A DNA stretch of 7,353 nucleotides from Liminaster sp964567855 (GCA_964567855.1 CAZMOE010000063.1:1-7353), one strand, 5' to 3'; positions 1-7,243 are shown, numbered from the stretch's first letter. The notes: generated from the sequence alone by a model not told the origin. A program made the numbers and translations.

Positions 1-12
1 TTTGCGGCGTAA

Positions 13-2190
13 ATGAGAATTATGCAACGTTTCGTATCTTTCATCGCTTTATGGTTGTCCATGCTTTCGGTCGCTTGGGGGCAGATCAATACGGATCGGG
101 TGCTCTCTATCGGCAGGAATGCGCTTTATTTCGAGGACTATGTACTCTCTATCCAATATTTTAATGAGGTAATCAAGGTTAAACCTTATCTGCCGGAGCC
201 TTATTTATACCGTTCCATCGCCAAATTATATCTGGAAGATTTTCTCGGGGCCGATCAGGATGCCACTTCCTGCATCGAAAAGAATCCGTTTATTGTTACT
301 GCCTATCATGTGCGCGGTATCGCCCGGCAGAATTTGGGCGAATATGCGGCGGCAATAGCCGATTTTGAATACGGGCTTACCATGCAACCAGAGAATAAGG
401 CATTTCTGAGAAATCTGGCGATCGCTTATGCTCAGAAAAAGGAATACCAGCGGGCCGATTCCTGTTTTTCCAATCTGATCAGGCTTTTCCCTTCCGACAA
501 TGCCGCTTATCTGAATCGGGCCCAGCTCCGGCTGGAACAGCGTGACAGTACGCGGGCGTTGGAGGATTTGAACCGAGCGATAGAACTGGACAAGAGCTCG
601 GCCTATGCTTTCGGCCTCAGAAGTATGATCATGATGGGGCGTCAGGAATATGAGAAAGCGTTGGAAGACATCTCTATGTCGGTGCTTCTGGATCCCGAAC
701 GATCGGCCTATTATATCAACCGCGGACTGGTCAAATATCATCTGCACGATATTCGCGGTGCTTTGTCCGACTATGACACCGCTTTGGAATTGGATCCCCA
801 CAGTGTTATCTCTTTATATAACCGCGGGCTTTTGCGGGCGCAGATCGGTGACCGCAATCGTGCCATCGATGATTTTTCGGGGGTTTTGTCATTAGAGCCT
901 GACAACACTTTCGCTGCCTATAACCGCGCTTTGCTGCGTGATGAGGTGGGTGATTATTATGGGGCCATTGCCGACTATACATCTGTTTACGAAGCCCATC
1001 CGAATTTCTTTCCGGCTCTTTATGCCCGTGCCGAGGATTATAAGAATCTGAATCAGCAGAAAGCTGCTGACGAGGACTTCAAGGCGGCGTTCCTTTTGGA
1101 GCAGAAGGTGAAGAGCGACCACGAAGCGCGATTGAAGAAACTGGCGGAACTCCGGGCTGCCGGTGTCGCGGATCCGGATAGTGTGCTGGCTGCAGGCGCC
1201 AGCGAAGAATTGGAGCCGGATGATGAGGAACTTATTCGTCGGGAAAGTGACAAAAACATCCGTAAGTTCAACCGCGTAATGGCCTCTAACCTGAGCGAAA
1301 AGGCCAATACGAAATACGGCAGTTCCATCCGCGGCCGCATACAGGATAAGCATTTTACGGTTAAGCTGCAGGATATGTTCGTACTTTCTTATTATGAAAA
1401 CAGCGAGCAGATCCGCCAGGGAATTTATTTTGAAAAGACCATTTCCGATTTTAACCGCAGCGGCTTGCTGAGCAAACGCCTGAAAGTTGTCAACGACGAG
1501 CCTATGTTGACCCAGACGCAGGTACAGGCTCATTTTACATCGATCGACGATTATTCCAGAATGATTGGAATCGCCCCTGACAATATTATCAATTATTTCG
1601 GAAGGGCATTGGATTTCATGTTGGTGCAGGATTTTCAGAATGCCATAGAAGATCTTAATCAGGTGCTGATGCGCAAGGGCAATTTCATTTTGGCTTATTT
1701 CAACCGTGCGGTGTTGCGTTTGCGTCAGCTTGAAATCAATGAGCGGGTCGGGCAGGGGCGTACCGACCAGAATTTTGATGAATTGAAGAACCTGCCGTTC
1801 GTTTCGTCCGAAAAGCAGCCGGGCTCTCATTCCGCCAAAACTGCGGCGGCCGCCCAGATGTATAACGACCATGTCGCCGCCCAGAGAAAGATCGAATATG
1901 AAATGGCCATGCGAGATTTCGATAAGGTGATCGAATTGTCGCCGACATTCGTCTATGCCTATTATAACCGGGCGTATGTCTGCTGTATGATGAATAATTA
2001 CGATGCGGCGATTGCCGATCTGAATAAGTCGATAGAACTATATCCCAATTTTGCGGAGGCCTACTACAACAGAGGTCTGATTTATCTGAAAACGGGACAT
2101 ACCAAGGCCGGAATTGCAGATATCAGTAAGGCCGGAGAATTGGGTGTTGTGGATGCTTATAGTATCCTGAAACGTGCTACAACAGATTGA
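13..2190 (+). CDS. Exported tetratricopeptide-repeat protein, 725 aa
   Basis: A protein-protein interaction scaffold, probably periplasmic or envelope-attached; its partner is unknown. Residues 1-23 look like a signal peptide (basic start, hydrophobic core, likely cut after AWG). Residues 27-366 contain ten back-to-back TPR units in exact 34-residue phase (starts at 27, 61, 95, 129, 163, 197, 231, 265, 299, 333), many with the YNRG/YNRA and ALxDxxxALxLDP pattern. Residues 367-521 are not TPR; the first part is highly charged (ELEPDDEE at 399-406). A second TPR block covers about 522-713, and one of its units (558-645) is split by about 54 extra residues. An alternative start at base 22 (MQRF) would also keep the signal peptide. 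Only 12 bases precede the start; they begin with TTTGC, which could be the end of a cut-off promoter element, but this cannot be judged. guaA follows after 24 bases. The fold is clear; the function is not known. Confidence 0.93.
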   Translation: MRIMQRFVSFIALWLSMLSVAWGQINTDRVLSIGRNALYFEDYVLSIQYFNEVIKVKPYLPEPYLYRSIAKLYLEDFLGADQDATSCIEKNPFIVTAYHVRGIARQNLGEYAAAIADFEYGLTMQPENKAFLRNLAIAYAQKKEYQRADSCFSNLIRLFPSDNAAYLNRAQLRLEQRDSTRALEDLNRAIELDKSSAYAFGLRSMIMMGRQEYEKALEDISMSVLLDPERSAYYINRGLVKYHLHDIRGALSDYDTALELDPHSVISLYNRGLLRAQIGDRNRAIDDFSGVLSLEPDNTFAAYNRALLRDEVGDYYGAIADYTSVYEAHPNFFPALYARAEDYKNLNQQKAADEDFKAAFLLEQKVKSDHEARLKKLAELRAAGVADPDSVLAAGASEELEPDDEELIRRESDKNIRKFNRVMASNLSEKANTKYGSSIRGRIQDKHFTVKLQDMFVLSYYENSEQIRQGIYFEKTISDFNRSGLLSKRLKVVNDEPMLTQTQVQAHFTSIDDYSRMIGIAPDNIINYFGRALDFMLVQDFQNAIEDLNQVLMRKGNFILAYFNRAVLRLRQLEINERVGQGRTDQNFDELKNLPFVSSEKQPGSHSAKTAAAAQMYNDHVAAQRKIEYEMAMRDFDKVIELSPTFVYAYYNRAYVCCMMNNYDAAIADLNKSIELYPNFAEAYYNRGLIYLKTGHTKAGIADISKAGELGVVDAYSILKRATTD

Positions 2191-2214
2191 TATATATTTA
2201 TAAATAAAAAACAA

Positions 2215-3738
2215 ATGCAAGAGAAGATCATTATTTTGGATTTCGGATCTCAATACACGCAGCTGATTGCCCGGCGCGTGAGAGAGTTGAATACCTATTG
2301 CGAGATTGTTCCCTACAACAAGTTTCCGGGCGAGACAGCCGATATCAAAGGCGTCATCTTGTCGGGTTCTCCTTTTTCAGTGAACGATGAAAATGCTTTA
2401 AAGCCGGATTTGAGCCGGATTCGCGGCCAGTGGCCTGTGTTGGGCGTATGCTATGGCGCACAGTATCTTACGTATGTCTCCGGCGGCAAAGTCGAGGCCT
2501 GCGCCACACGCGAATATGGCCGTGCCCATTTGGACTGGATCGATGAAAACGATCCTTTGTTCAAGGGCGTCAGACTGCAATCCGTCGTATGGATGAGCCA
2601 TGGCGATACGATTACCGATGTGCCCGGAAATTTCCGTCTGATAGCAAGCACGCAGTCTGTGAAATATGCCGGCTTCAGAATCGAAGGCGAAAAGACCTGG
2701 GGTGTGCAGTTCCATCCGGAAGTGTTCCATAGCGAGGATGGCAAGGTTTTGCTGCAGAACTTTCTGGCCGACATCTGTCAGTGCAAACAGGATTGGTCCC
2801 CGGCGTCGTATATTGCCACTACCGTGGCTTCGTTGAAAGAAAAACTGGGTGATGATAATGTCATTCTGGCCCTCTCCGGCGGTGTGGATTCTTCTGTTGC
2901 CGCATGTCTTTTGAACAGAGCTATCGGAAAAAATCTGTATTGCATATTCGTGGATAACGGATTGTTGCGGAAAAATGAGTTTGAAGACGTATTGGAAAGC
3001 TATAAATGTCTCGGGCTGAATGTAAAGGGTGTCGATGCCAAGGAATACTTCTACAGTCAGCTGGCGGGTGTGACCGATCCGGAACGTAAACGTAAGATCA
3101 TCGGCGGAGGGTTCATCGATATCTTTGAACAGGAGGCCAAGAAGATTCCGAACGTGAAATGGTTGGCTCAGGGTACGATCTATCCGGATTGTATCGAGTC
3201 ATTGAATATAACAGGCATGGTTATCAAGAGCCATCACAACGTAGGAGGCTTACCGGCTCGTATGAATCTGTCGCTTGTAGAGCCGCTTCGCTTGTTGTTC
3301 AAGGATGAAGTGCGCCGGGTCGGGGCAGAATTGGGCATTCCCAAGGAGCTTATCGGCCGCCATCCGTTCCCAGGTCCGGGGTTGGGAGTCCGTATTTTGG
3401 GAGATGTCACTCCCGAGAAAGTGCGTATTCTTCAGGAGGCCGACCATATCTTCATTAAGGGTCTGAAAGACGATGGCCTGTATGATCAGGTTTGGCAGGC
3501 CGGTGTGATTCTCCTTCCTATCAAGTCTGTCGGCGTAATGGGGGATGAACGCACCTATGAAAATGCCGTAGCTCTCCGTGCCGTTATCTCTACCGACGGC
3601 ATGACCGCCGACTGGAGCCATTTACCGTATGAATTTTTGGCAAGAGTGAGCAACGAGATCATCAACAAAGTGAAAGGAGTGAACCGCGTGGTTTATGATA
3701 TCTCCTCCAAGCCGCCGAGCACCATTGAATGGGAATAA
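2215..3738 (+). CDS. guaA: GMP synthase (glutamine-hydrolysing)
   Basis: Cytoplasmic enzyme for the last step of de novo GMP synthesis: XMP + glutamine + ATP give GMP + glutamate + AMP + PPi. Residues 1 to about 190 are the class I glutamine amidotransferase domain, opening with ILDFGSQYTQLIARRVRE (7-24); the catalytic triad is visible as Cys79 (GVCYG), His167 and Glu169 (QFHPE). Residues about 200-380 are the ATP pyrophosphatase domain with P-loop SGGVDSS (221-227) and the IKSHHNVGGLP segment (337-347). The C-terminal dimerisation domain has GRHPFPGPGLGVR (381-393) and the typical end KPPSTIEWE (499-507). At 507 residues it has the normal length and nothing is missing. The leader is A/T-rich with no Shine-Dalgarno sequence, as is usual in Bacteroidota. 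It lies 24 bases after the TPR gene and is probably co-transcribed; a weak TATATTTA element at 2193-2200 could give a promoter of its own, but I see no matching upstream box. No riboswitch is visible. Confidence 0.99.
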   Translation: MQEKIIILDFGSQYTQLIARRVRELNTYCEIVPYNKFPGETADIKGVILSGSPFSVNDENALKPDLSRIRGQWPVLGVCYGAQYLTYVSGGKVEACATREYGRAHLDWIDENDPLFKGVRLQSVVWMSHGDTITDVPGNFRLIASTQSVKYAGFRIEGEKTWGVQFHPEVFHSEDGKVLLQNFLADICQCKQDWSPASYIATTVASLKEKLGDDNVILALSGGVDSSVAACLLNRAIGKNLYCIFVDNGLLRKNEFEDVLESYKCLGLNVKGVDAKEYFYSQLAGVTDPERKRKIIGGGFIDIFEQEAKKIPNVKWLAQGTIYPDCIESLNITGMVIKSHHNVGGLPARMNLSLVEPLRLLFKDEVRRVGAELGIPKELIGRHPFPGPGLGVRILGDVTPEKVRILQEADHIFIKGLKDDGLYDQVWQAGVILLPIKSVGVMGDERTYENAVALRAVISTDGMTADWSHLPYEFLARVSNEIINKVKGVNRVVYDISSKPPSTIEWE

Positions 3739-3765
3739 TATATCCGTGTAAATCTTAAAAAATCG

Positions 3766-3812
3766 TTTTTTCGCCTCGATTATGCTATTTTTGATTAATC
3801 GGGGCGAAAAAA
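3766..3812. repeat. 16-bp inverted repeat after guaA
   Basis: The left arm ttttttcgcctcgatt (3766-3781) is complementary to the right arm aatcggggcgaaaaaa (3797-3812) except for one T·G pair; the loop has 15 bases. In either direction the stem starts with T and ends with A, and on the + strand no T-run follows it, so it is not a normal intrinsic terminator for guaA. On the minus strand CGA and then six T follow the stem, an imperfect terminator, but no minus-strand gene points this way. A second small hairpin, A6-TCG-T6 (3757-3771), uses the same T-run, so the two structures exclude each other. Role unknown: transcript end, processing signal or a DNA site next to the promoter are all possible. 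Confidence 0.75.
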
Positions 3813-3813
3813 C

Positions 3814-3844
3814 TTTGATAGCTCAGGAAAAACATGCATATTTG
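3814..3844 (+). promoter_or_regulatory. Probable Bacteroidota-type promoter for the outer-membrane protein gene
   Basis: TTTG at 3814-3817 and CATATTTG at 3837-3844 are separated by 19 bases. This matches the -33 TTTG / -7 TAnnTTTG arrangement of the primary sigma factor in this phylum with one mismatch (C for the first T). Transcription would start about 10 bases before the ATG at 3863, giving a very short leader. It lies directly after the inverted repeat and inside the extra N-terminal stretch of the longer open frame, which supports the later start codon. Inferred from sequence only. Confidence 0.5.
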
Positions 3845-3862
3845 CAACACAAATATTTGTTT

Positions 3863-5167
3863 ATGAGAATTTCAAAAAGGCCTATCATAGCATTAGGCAT
3901 TATTTTTACACTATCAATTTCAAGCGTATTTGCACAGGATCAGAATCCCAGTAATCTAACCAATTCCCCGTATTCCCGTTACGGCATGGGAAAATTGGGA
4001 ACCGTAGGCAATACTACGACAAGGGCGATGGGCGATTTGGGTATAGGGTTGAGAAATTCTCATATCACCAATCTTTCAAATCCGGCATCTTATACCTCCA
4101 TCGATACGCTGACTATGCTTTTCGATATCGGCGTGAGTGCCGATTGGGCAAGTTTTGAGGAAAACGGCATCCGCTCTAATGACTGGAATGCGGGCTTCTC
4201 CTCTTTCTCTTTCCATTTCCCGTTGTGGCATAATTTTGCTATGGCGTTGTCCTTATCCCCTTATACCATGGTCGGCTATAATTATGGAAACACCGGAAAG
4301 GAACCGATCGAGGGCGGCCTGACCGCCACCGATACTTTGATATATACCAATATCTATAACGGTAACGGCGGACTCAATAAAATTATGGCCGGTGTGGGTT
4401 GGAAGGCCGTTTCTACACCCAAGATGGAATTGAACGTCGGTGTGAATGCCAGCTATATTTTCGGCACGGTATCGCATGGCGGTTCCCTATATATTTATAG
4501 CGGCCAGGGACAGAATACCATCATTACCCGGGAATTTACGGCAAGAGGGTGGGAGTTTGTTCTGGGCGCCCAGCTGACGCAACGGATTTCCCCGAAAAAA
4601 TCGCTGGTTTATGGTTTGACGTTTGCCCCCAAGACTCCGCTGTCGGTTAAATCGGAGAATCTGAAATATTCCAACAACGATACGACACAGTTTAATAGTG
4701 ATGTGACATTGCATACTCCCTTGAAATTCGGGGCTGGCGTAACATTTGTTGAAGATCGTAAATGGATTGTCGGAGCCGAATTTTCTTTTGAGAATTGGTC
4801 AAACGTAAGCGGTTTGGATGCAAATCTGCAAAAAAAGGATGATATTTATAAAAATATTACTAAATTTGCAGTCGGGATGGAGTATCTTCCGAGTCTCTAT
4901 AGTCCGAATTATCTGAAAGCTGTTCGCTATCGTGCCGGTGCTAATATAAAAACTTCTTACATCGATGTCTACGGTAGTCAGAATAGGGAATATACGGTCA
5001 GTGTCGGTTGTGGTTTCCCGGTAAATAAACGCAGCATTATTAATTTCGCTACGGAGTATACGCATGTCCAGCCTTCCAAGAACGGATTGATGTCAGAAGA
5101 CTATATTCGCTTTTCATTAGGTCTGACTTTCAATGAAATCATGTTCTTTAGGAACAAATTAAGATAA
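3863..5167 (+). CDS. Predicted outer-membrane beta-barrel protein, 434 aa
   Basis: Likely an integral outer-membrane protein with an overall FadL/PorV-like look; any transported substrate is unknown. With the start at 3863 the protein opens with a clean signal peptide (MRISKRP, a hydrophobic stretch, then SVFA|Q, cut near residue 24). The longer frame from 3782 would place 27 polar residues before it and would begin inside the loop of the inverted repeat, so I reject it. The mature part starts with SPYSRYGMGKL (35-45), a motif common at the start of Bacteroidota barrel proteins, then NLSNPASY (70-77). The rest is rich in alternating polar/hydrophobic, aromatic and glycine-containing strands (for example KFGAGVTF 288-295 and GAEFSFENW 304-312), ending with a final strand, YIRFSLGLTFNEIMFF (414-429), and a basic tail. 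It is followed after 39 bases by an exported TPR gene, probably in one operon. Barrel and localisation are inferred from composition and pattern. Confidence 0.87.
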   Translation: MRISKRPIIALGIIFTLSISSVFAQDQNPSNLTNSPYSRYGMGKLGTVGNTTTRAMGDLGIGLRNSHITNLSNPASYTSIDTLTMLFDIGVSADWASFEENGIRSNDWNAGFSSFSFHFPLWHNFAMALSLSPYTMVGYNYGNTGKEPIEGGLTATDTLIYTNIYNGNGGLNKIMAGVGWKAVSTPKMELNVGVNASYIFGTVSHGGSLYIYSGQGQNTIITREFTARGWEFVLGAQLTQRISPKKSLVYGLTFAPKTPLSVKSENLKYSNNDTTQFNSDVTLHTPLKFGAGVTFVEDRKWIVGAEFSFENWSNVSGLDANLQKKDDIYKNITKFAVGMEYLPSLYSPNYLKAVRYRAGANIKTSYIDVYGSQNREYTVSVGCGFPVNKRSIINFATEYTHVQPSKNGLMSEDYIRFSLGLTFNEIMFFRNKLR

Positions 5168-5206
5168 ATTGGAATGTAATAAAGTAAAAATAATAAATTA
5201 AAATCT

Positions 5207-6601
5207 ATGAAAACATCTATCAAGTTAATGCTTGGAGCCTTATTGTCTGCGGGTATAGCTACCGCCCAGGCTCAGGATTTTCCGGAAGAATGTACAACGA
5301 ATAACAGCTTGTATACAGAGTATGCAAAGCAGAAAAATTATGCCGATGCCTATGAATTCTGGACTCTCCTTTATGCTCAGTGTCCGAATTTCAATAAGAA
5401 CATCTATATTTATGGCGAGCAGATCCTCAAATGGCAGATACAGCAGAATGCCAAGGATCCGGCAAAGATGAAAGAGTTTGTCAACAAGCTTTTGAAATTG
5501 TACGATGACCGCATCACTTATTTTGGAAATGATGCCAAAAAGCCGGCTTCCTCTATTTTGGGTGACAAGGCTATCGCTTATCTTACCTATATGGGCAATG
5601 AGGTCGATTTGAATCTTGTTTACGACTGGCTTACCCAGGTGGTCGAGACGGAAAAGGACGCCGCCGATGCCAAGGTGCTTGTACAGTGGGTGAATGTCTC
5701 GTTCAAGAAATATCGTAAGGATCCCTCGTTCAAGCCTCAGTATATCGCCAACTATATGAAAGGCTCCGAGTATATCAACGGTTCTCTGGATAAATATCAG
5801 ATTCGTCTGGAGGCCGATTTGGAGAAGGGCGAGGATGCTGCTGCCAAGAAAGATGCTGATATTGCTTCCAAATTCATCGAGTATATCAAGCGTCAGAAAG
5901 TGGCTATGGTCGGCCAGTTTGCCAATAGCGGTGCTGCGGATTGCGAAACTCTTGTCGAGTTGTTTACTCCTCAGGTTGAAGAGCAGAAAGATGATATCCA
6001 GTTCCTGACGAACGTTATTTCTTTGCTGAGCCGTTCCAAATGTAAGGAGTCGGATCTGTATTTCCTTGCATCTGAAGCCGTATATAATCTTTCTCCCTCT
6101 ATGGAGTCTGCAAAAGGTATGGCACAGCAGGCCGTGAAGAAAGAAGACTGGGACAATGCCCTTAAATATTTCGAGCAGGCTCTTGGTTTTGCCATTCAGC
6201 CGGAAGACAAGAGCGATATTCTTCTGTTGATGGCCACAGTACAGTACAAGTATAAAAAGAACTTCTCAAAGGCCAGAGAGTTGTGCCATAGTTCTTTGAA
6301 GTATGACTCAAAGCAGGCGGATCCGTATATTTACATTGCAGATATGTACCGCCAGTCGGGAGCTATGGTTTTCCCGAACGAGGATGCGGTAGTTCGCTCG
6401 ACCGTTTATATGGCCGCCGTGGAAGAGTTGCAGAAAGCCAAGGCCGCAGATCCTTCTCGTGCAGCGGATATAAACAGTATGATTGCCTCTTACAAGAAAG
6501 CCTATCCGGAGAAATCGCAGCTTTTCATGAAAGGTATGCAGTCCGGTCAGAAGTTTAATATTCCCGGCTGGATGAATATTACTATCACAATTCCGGAATA
6601 A
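5207..6601 (+). CDS. Exported TPR-containing protein, 464 aa
   Basis: A periplasmic or envelope helical-repeat protein of a type I associate with Bacteroidota; the function is not known. It has a clear signal peptide (MKTSIKLML, hydrophobic core, ATAQA|QD, cut near residue 22). TPR-like helix pairs are visible at about 33-66 (AKQKNYADAYEFW), 302-332 (AVKKEDWDNALKYFEQAL) and 336-368 (YKKNFSKARELCHSSLKYD), with a further helical unit at 370-415; the middle (about 80-290) is helical and charged but has no canonical TPR consensus. Cys29 and Cys59 lie close to the mature N-terminus and could form a disulfide, as could Cys246 and Cys279. The leader is A/T-rich without a Shine-Dalgarno sequence. It lies 39 bases after the barrel-protein gene with no terminator between, and a strong terminator follows, so it is the last gene of that unit. 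A role with the barrel protein in the envelope is inferred from adjacency only. Confidence 0.92.
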   Translation: MKTSIKLMLGALLSAGIATAQAQDFPEECTTNNSLYTEYAKQKNYADAYEFWTLLYAQCPNFNKNIYIYGEQILKWQIQQNAKDPAKMKEFVNKLLKLYDDRITYFGNDAKKPASSILGDKAIAYLTYMGNEVDLNLVYDWLTQVVETEKDAADAKVLVQWVNVSFKKYRKDPSFKPQYIANYMKGSEYINGSLDKYQIRLEADLEKGEDAAAKKDADIASKFIEYIKRQKVAMVGQFANSGAADCETLVELFTPQVEEQKDDIQFLTNVISLLSRSKCKESDLYFLASEAVYNLSPSMESAKGMAQQAVKKEDWDNALKYFEQALGFAIQPEDKSDILLLMATVQYKYKKNFSKARELCHSSLKYDSKQADPYIYIADMYRQSGAMVFPNEDAVVRSTVYMAAVEELQKAKAADPSRAADINSMIASYKKAYPEKSQLFMKGMQSGQKFNIPGWMNITITIPE

Positions 6602-6617
6602 TCGTAAATCTTAAGGA

Positions 6618-6653
6618 AAAAAGGCGGGGCCGTAGCGCAGCCCCGCCTTTTTA
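6618..6653 (+). terminator. Intrinsic terminator after the TPR gene
   Basis: A perfect 13-bp stem, aaaaaggcggggc (6618-6630) with gccccgccttttt (6640-6652), with a nine-base loop. The GC-rich core is flanked by an A-run and followed by a T-run, the classical layout. It begins 16 bases after the stop codon and closes the barrel-protein/TPR operon. The flanking A and T runs would let it work to some degree in both directions. Confidence 0.95.
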
Positions 6654-6741
6654 TGTTGTTGAGAGGCCGATACCTTTTTCAAACGGTTATGTTTTTGCAG
6701 ATTGTTTTACGGCTGAAAATAGGTACAAAAAAGTAAGCCGG

Positions 6742-6803
6742 GTTCATCGGCAAAGTAAGTTAACTTCGTTGGCCAATGAAGTTAACTTACTTTGCCGATG
6801 AAC
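6742..6803. repeat. 62-bp spacerless palindrome, one mismatch
   Basis: Two 31-base arms (6742-6772 and 6773-6803) meet at the centre ttgg|ccaa with no spacer. Reading inward, gttcatcggcaaagtaag on the left is mirrored by cttactttgccgatgaac on the right. The only mismatch is G6768 against T6777, which still pairs as G·U in a + strand transcript but becomes A·C on the minus strand. Each arm also contains its own 10-bp palindrome aagttaactt (6757-6766 and 6779-6788). No T-run follows, so it is not a standard terminator, and I see no target-site duplication at its ends. It could be a miniature mobile or REP-like element, a joined pair of terminal inverted repeats, a protein-binding site or an RNA hairpin. 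Confidence 0.95.
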
Positions 6804-6811
6804 ATATGTTC
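6800..6811. repeat. 12-bp perfect palindrome overlapping the larger one
   Basis: gaacatatgttc is fully self-complementary. Its first four bases are the last four of the 62-bp palindrome, so the gatgaac end could pair with either the far-left arm or the gttcgt just downstream. It may be an operator-like site or chance; nothing nearby shows a regulator that would use it. Confidence 0.6.
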
Positions 6812-7206
6812 GTGAAAACGGGCTATTTCCCGGCGGATTATGCCTTGATTTCATTGTCCTGATCGCTGTTCATCTTTCTAAGTCTTTGTGTGCCGGTATG
6901 AGGCCCATCCTAAAAGACTTTACAGGAACAGAATCTATTTCCTGATTGGGTTTACACCGGCAAATGTATTGCTCCGGGGCTGTCAGGAAAATCAGGGTAC
7001 CATAGCGGAGGTTGTCTTGGAGCTATGCTATAGGTCCTCAGATTTCAGGCTTTATATTGAGGGGGCATGTTCTTGCGGTTTCTATATCTTTTTTATCGTT
7101 GCATAGGTCGATGATGATATTCTTTCATCGGGCATGTCAGATATAATAGTAATAGAAAACCGCTTGTCCTATTCTGTATTTTTCCAGTATTTAAAAGGCT
7201 ATTATG

Positions 7207-7214
7207 TAGATTTG
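7207..7214 (+). promoter_or_regulatory. Possible -7 promoter element before the right-edge open frame
   Basis: TAGATTTG is a perfect match to the Bacteroidota TAnnTTTG -7 element. A start about seven bases downstream would leave a leader of roughly 20-25 A/T-rich bases before the ATG at 7244, a common arrangement in this phylum. No clear TTTG box is found 19-21 bases upstream, which lowers confidence. Confidence 0.4.
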
Positions 7215-7243
7215 AAGATGGAAATTTTATTAATTTATATTAA

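Larger units (their letters stand above)
6654..7243. other. Long intergenic region without a supported gene
   Basis: About 590 bases in which I find no convincing coding sequence. Contents: an imperfect inverted repeat (tacctttttc at 6670-6679 against gaaaataggta at 6715-6725), the 62-bp palindrome at 6742-6803, a 12-bp palindrome at 6800-6811, and from about 6840 onward more A/T-rich sequence with only short open frames. A 72-codon + frame from a GTG at 6888 and a 51-codon minus frame (7022 to 6870, no early start codon) overlap and neither resembles a family I know. Decayed gene remnants, a small RNA, or upstream control sequence of the next gene are possible. Confidence 0.6.

Noticed and set aside
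892..1872. A 326-codon open frame on the minus strand inside the first TPR gene
   Set aside because: It lies wholly opposite a gene with a signal peptide and phase-perfect TPR repeats; its translation shows no recognisable domain and is explained as an antisense shadow. The shorter antisense frames over guaA and the other genes are rejected for the same reason.
3852..3859. AATATTTG as a second -7 element for the barrel-protein gene
   Set aside because: It lies only three bases before the start codon, which would leave no room for a transcript leader; CATATTTG at 3837-3844 with a TTTG box 19 bases upstream fits better.
6870..7022. A 51-codon open stretch on the minus strand
   Set aside because: It has no start codon near its beginning and resembles nothing I recognise; it could be a decayed fragment, but there is no positive evidence.
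6888..7106. A 72-codon + strand frame starting with GTG in the intergenic region
   Set aside because: No promoter or typical A/T-rich leader at its start, unusual composition with many Cys and Arg, no recognisable family, and it overlaps an equally open frame on the other strand.
7030..7137. Short direct repeats ataggtc (7030-7036, 7103-7109) and gggcatgt (7063-7070, 7130-7137) with similar spacing, suggesting an old tandem duplication of about 70 bases
   Set aside because: The sequence between the shared words does not align, and the spacings differ (73 and 67 bases), so chance is the simpler explanation.
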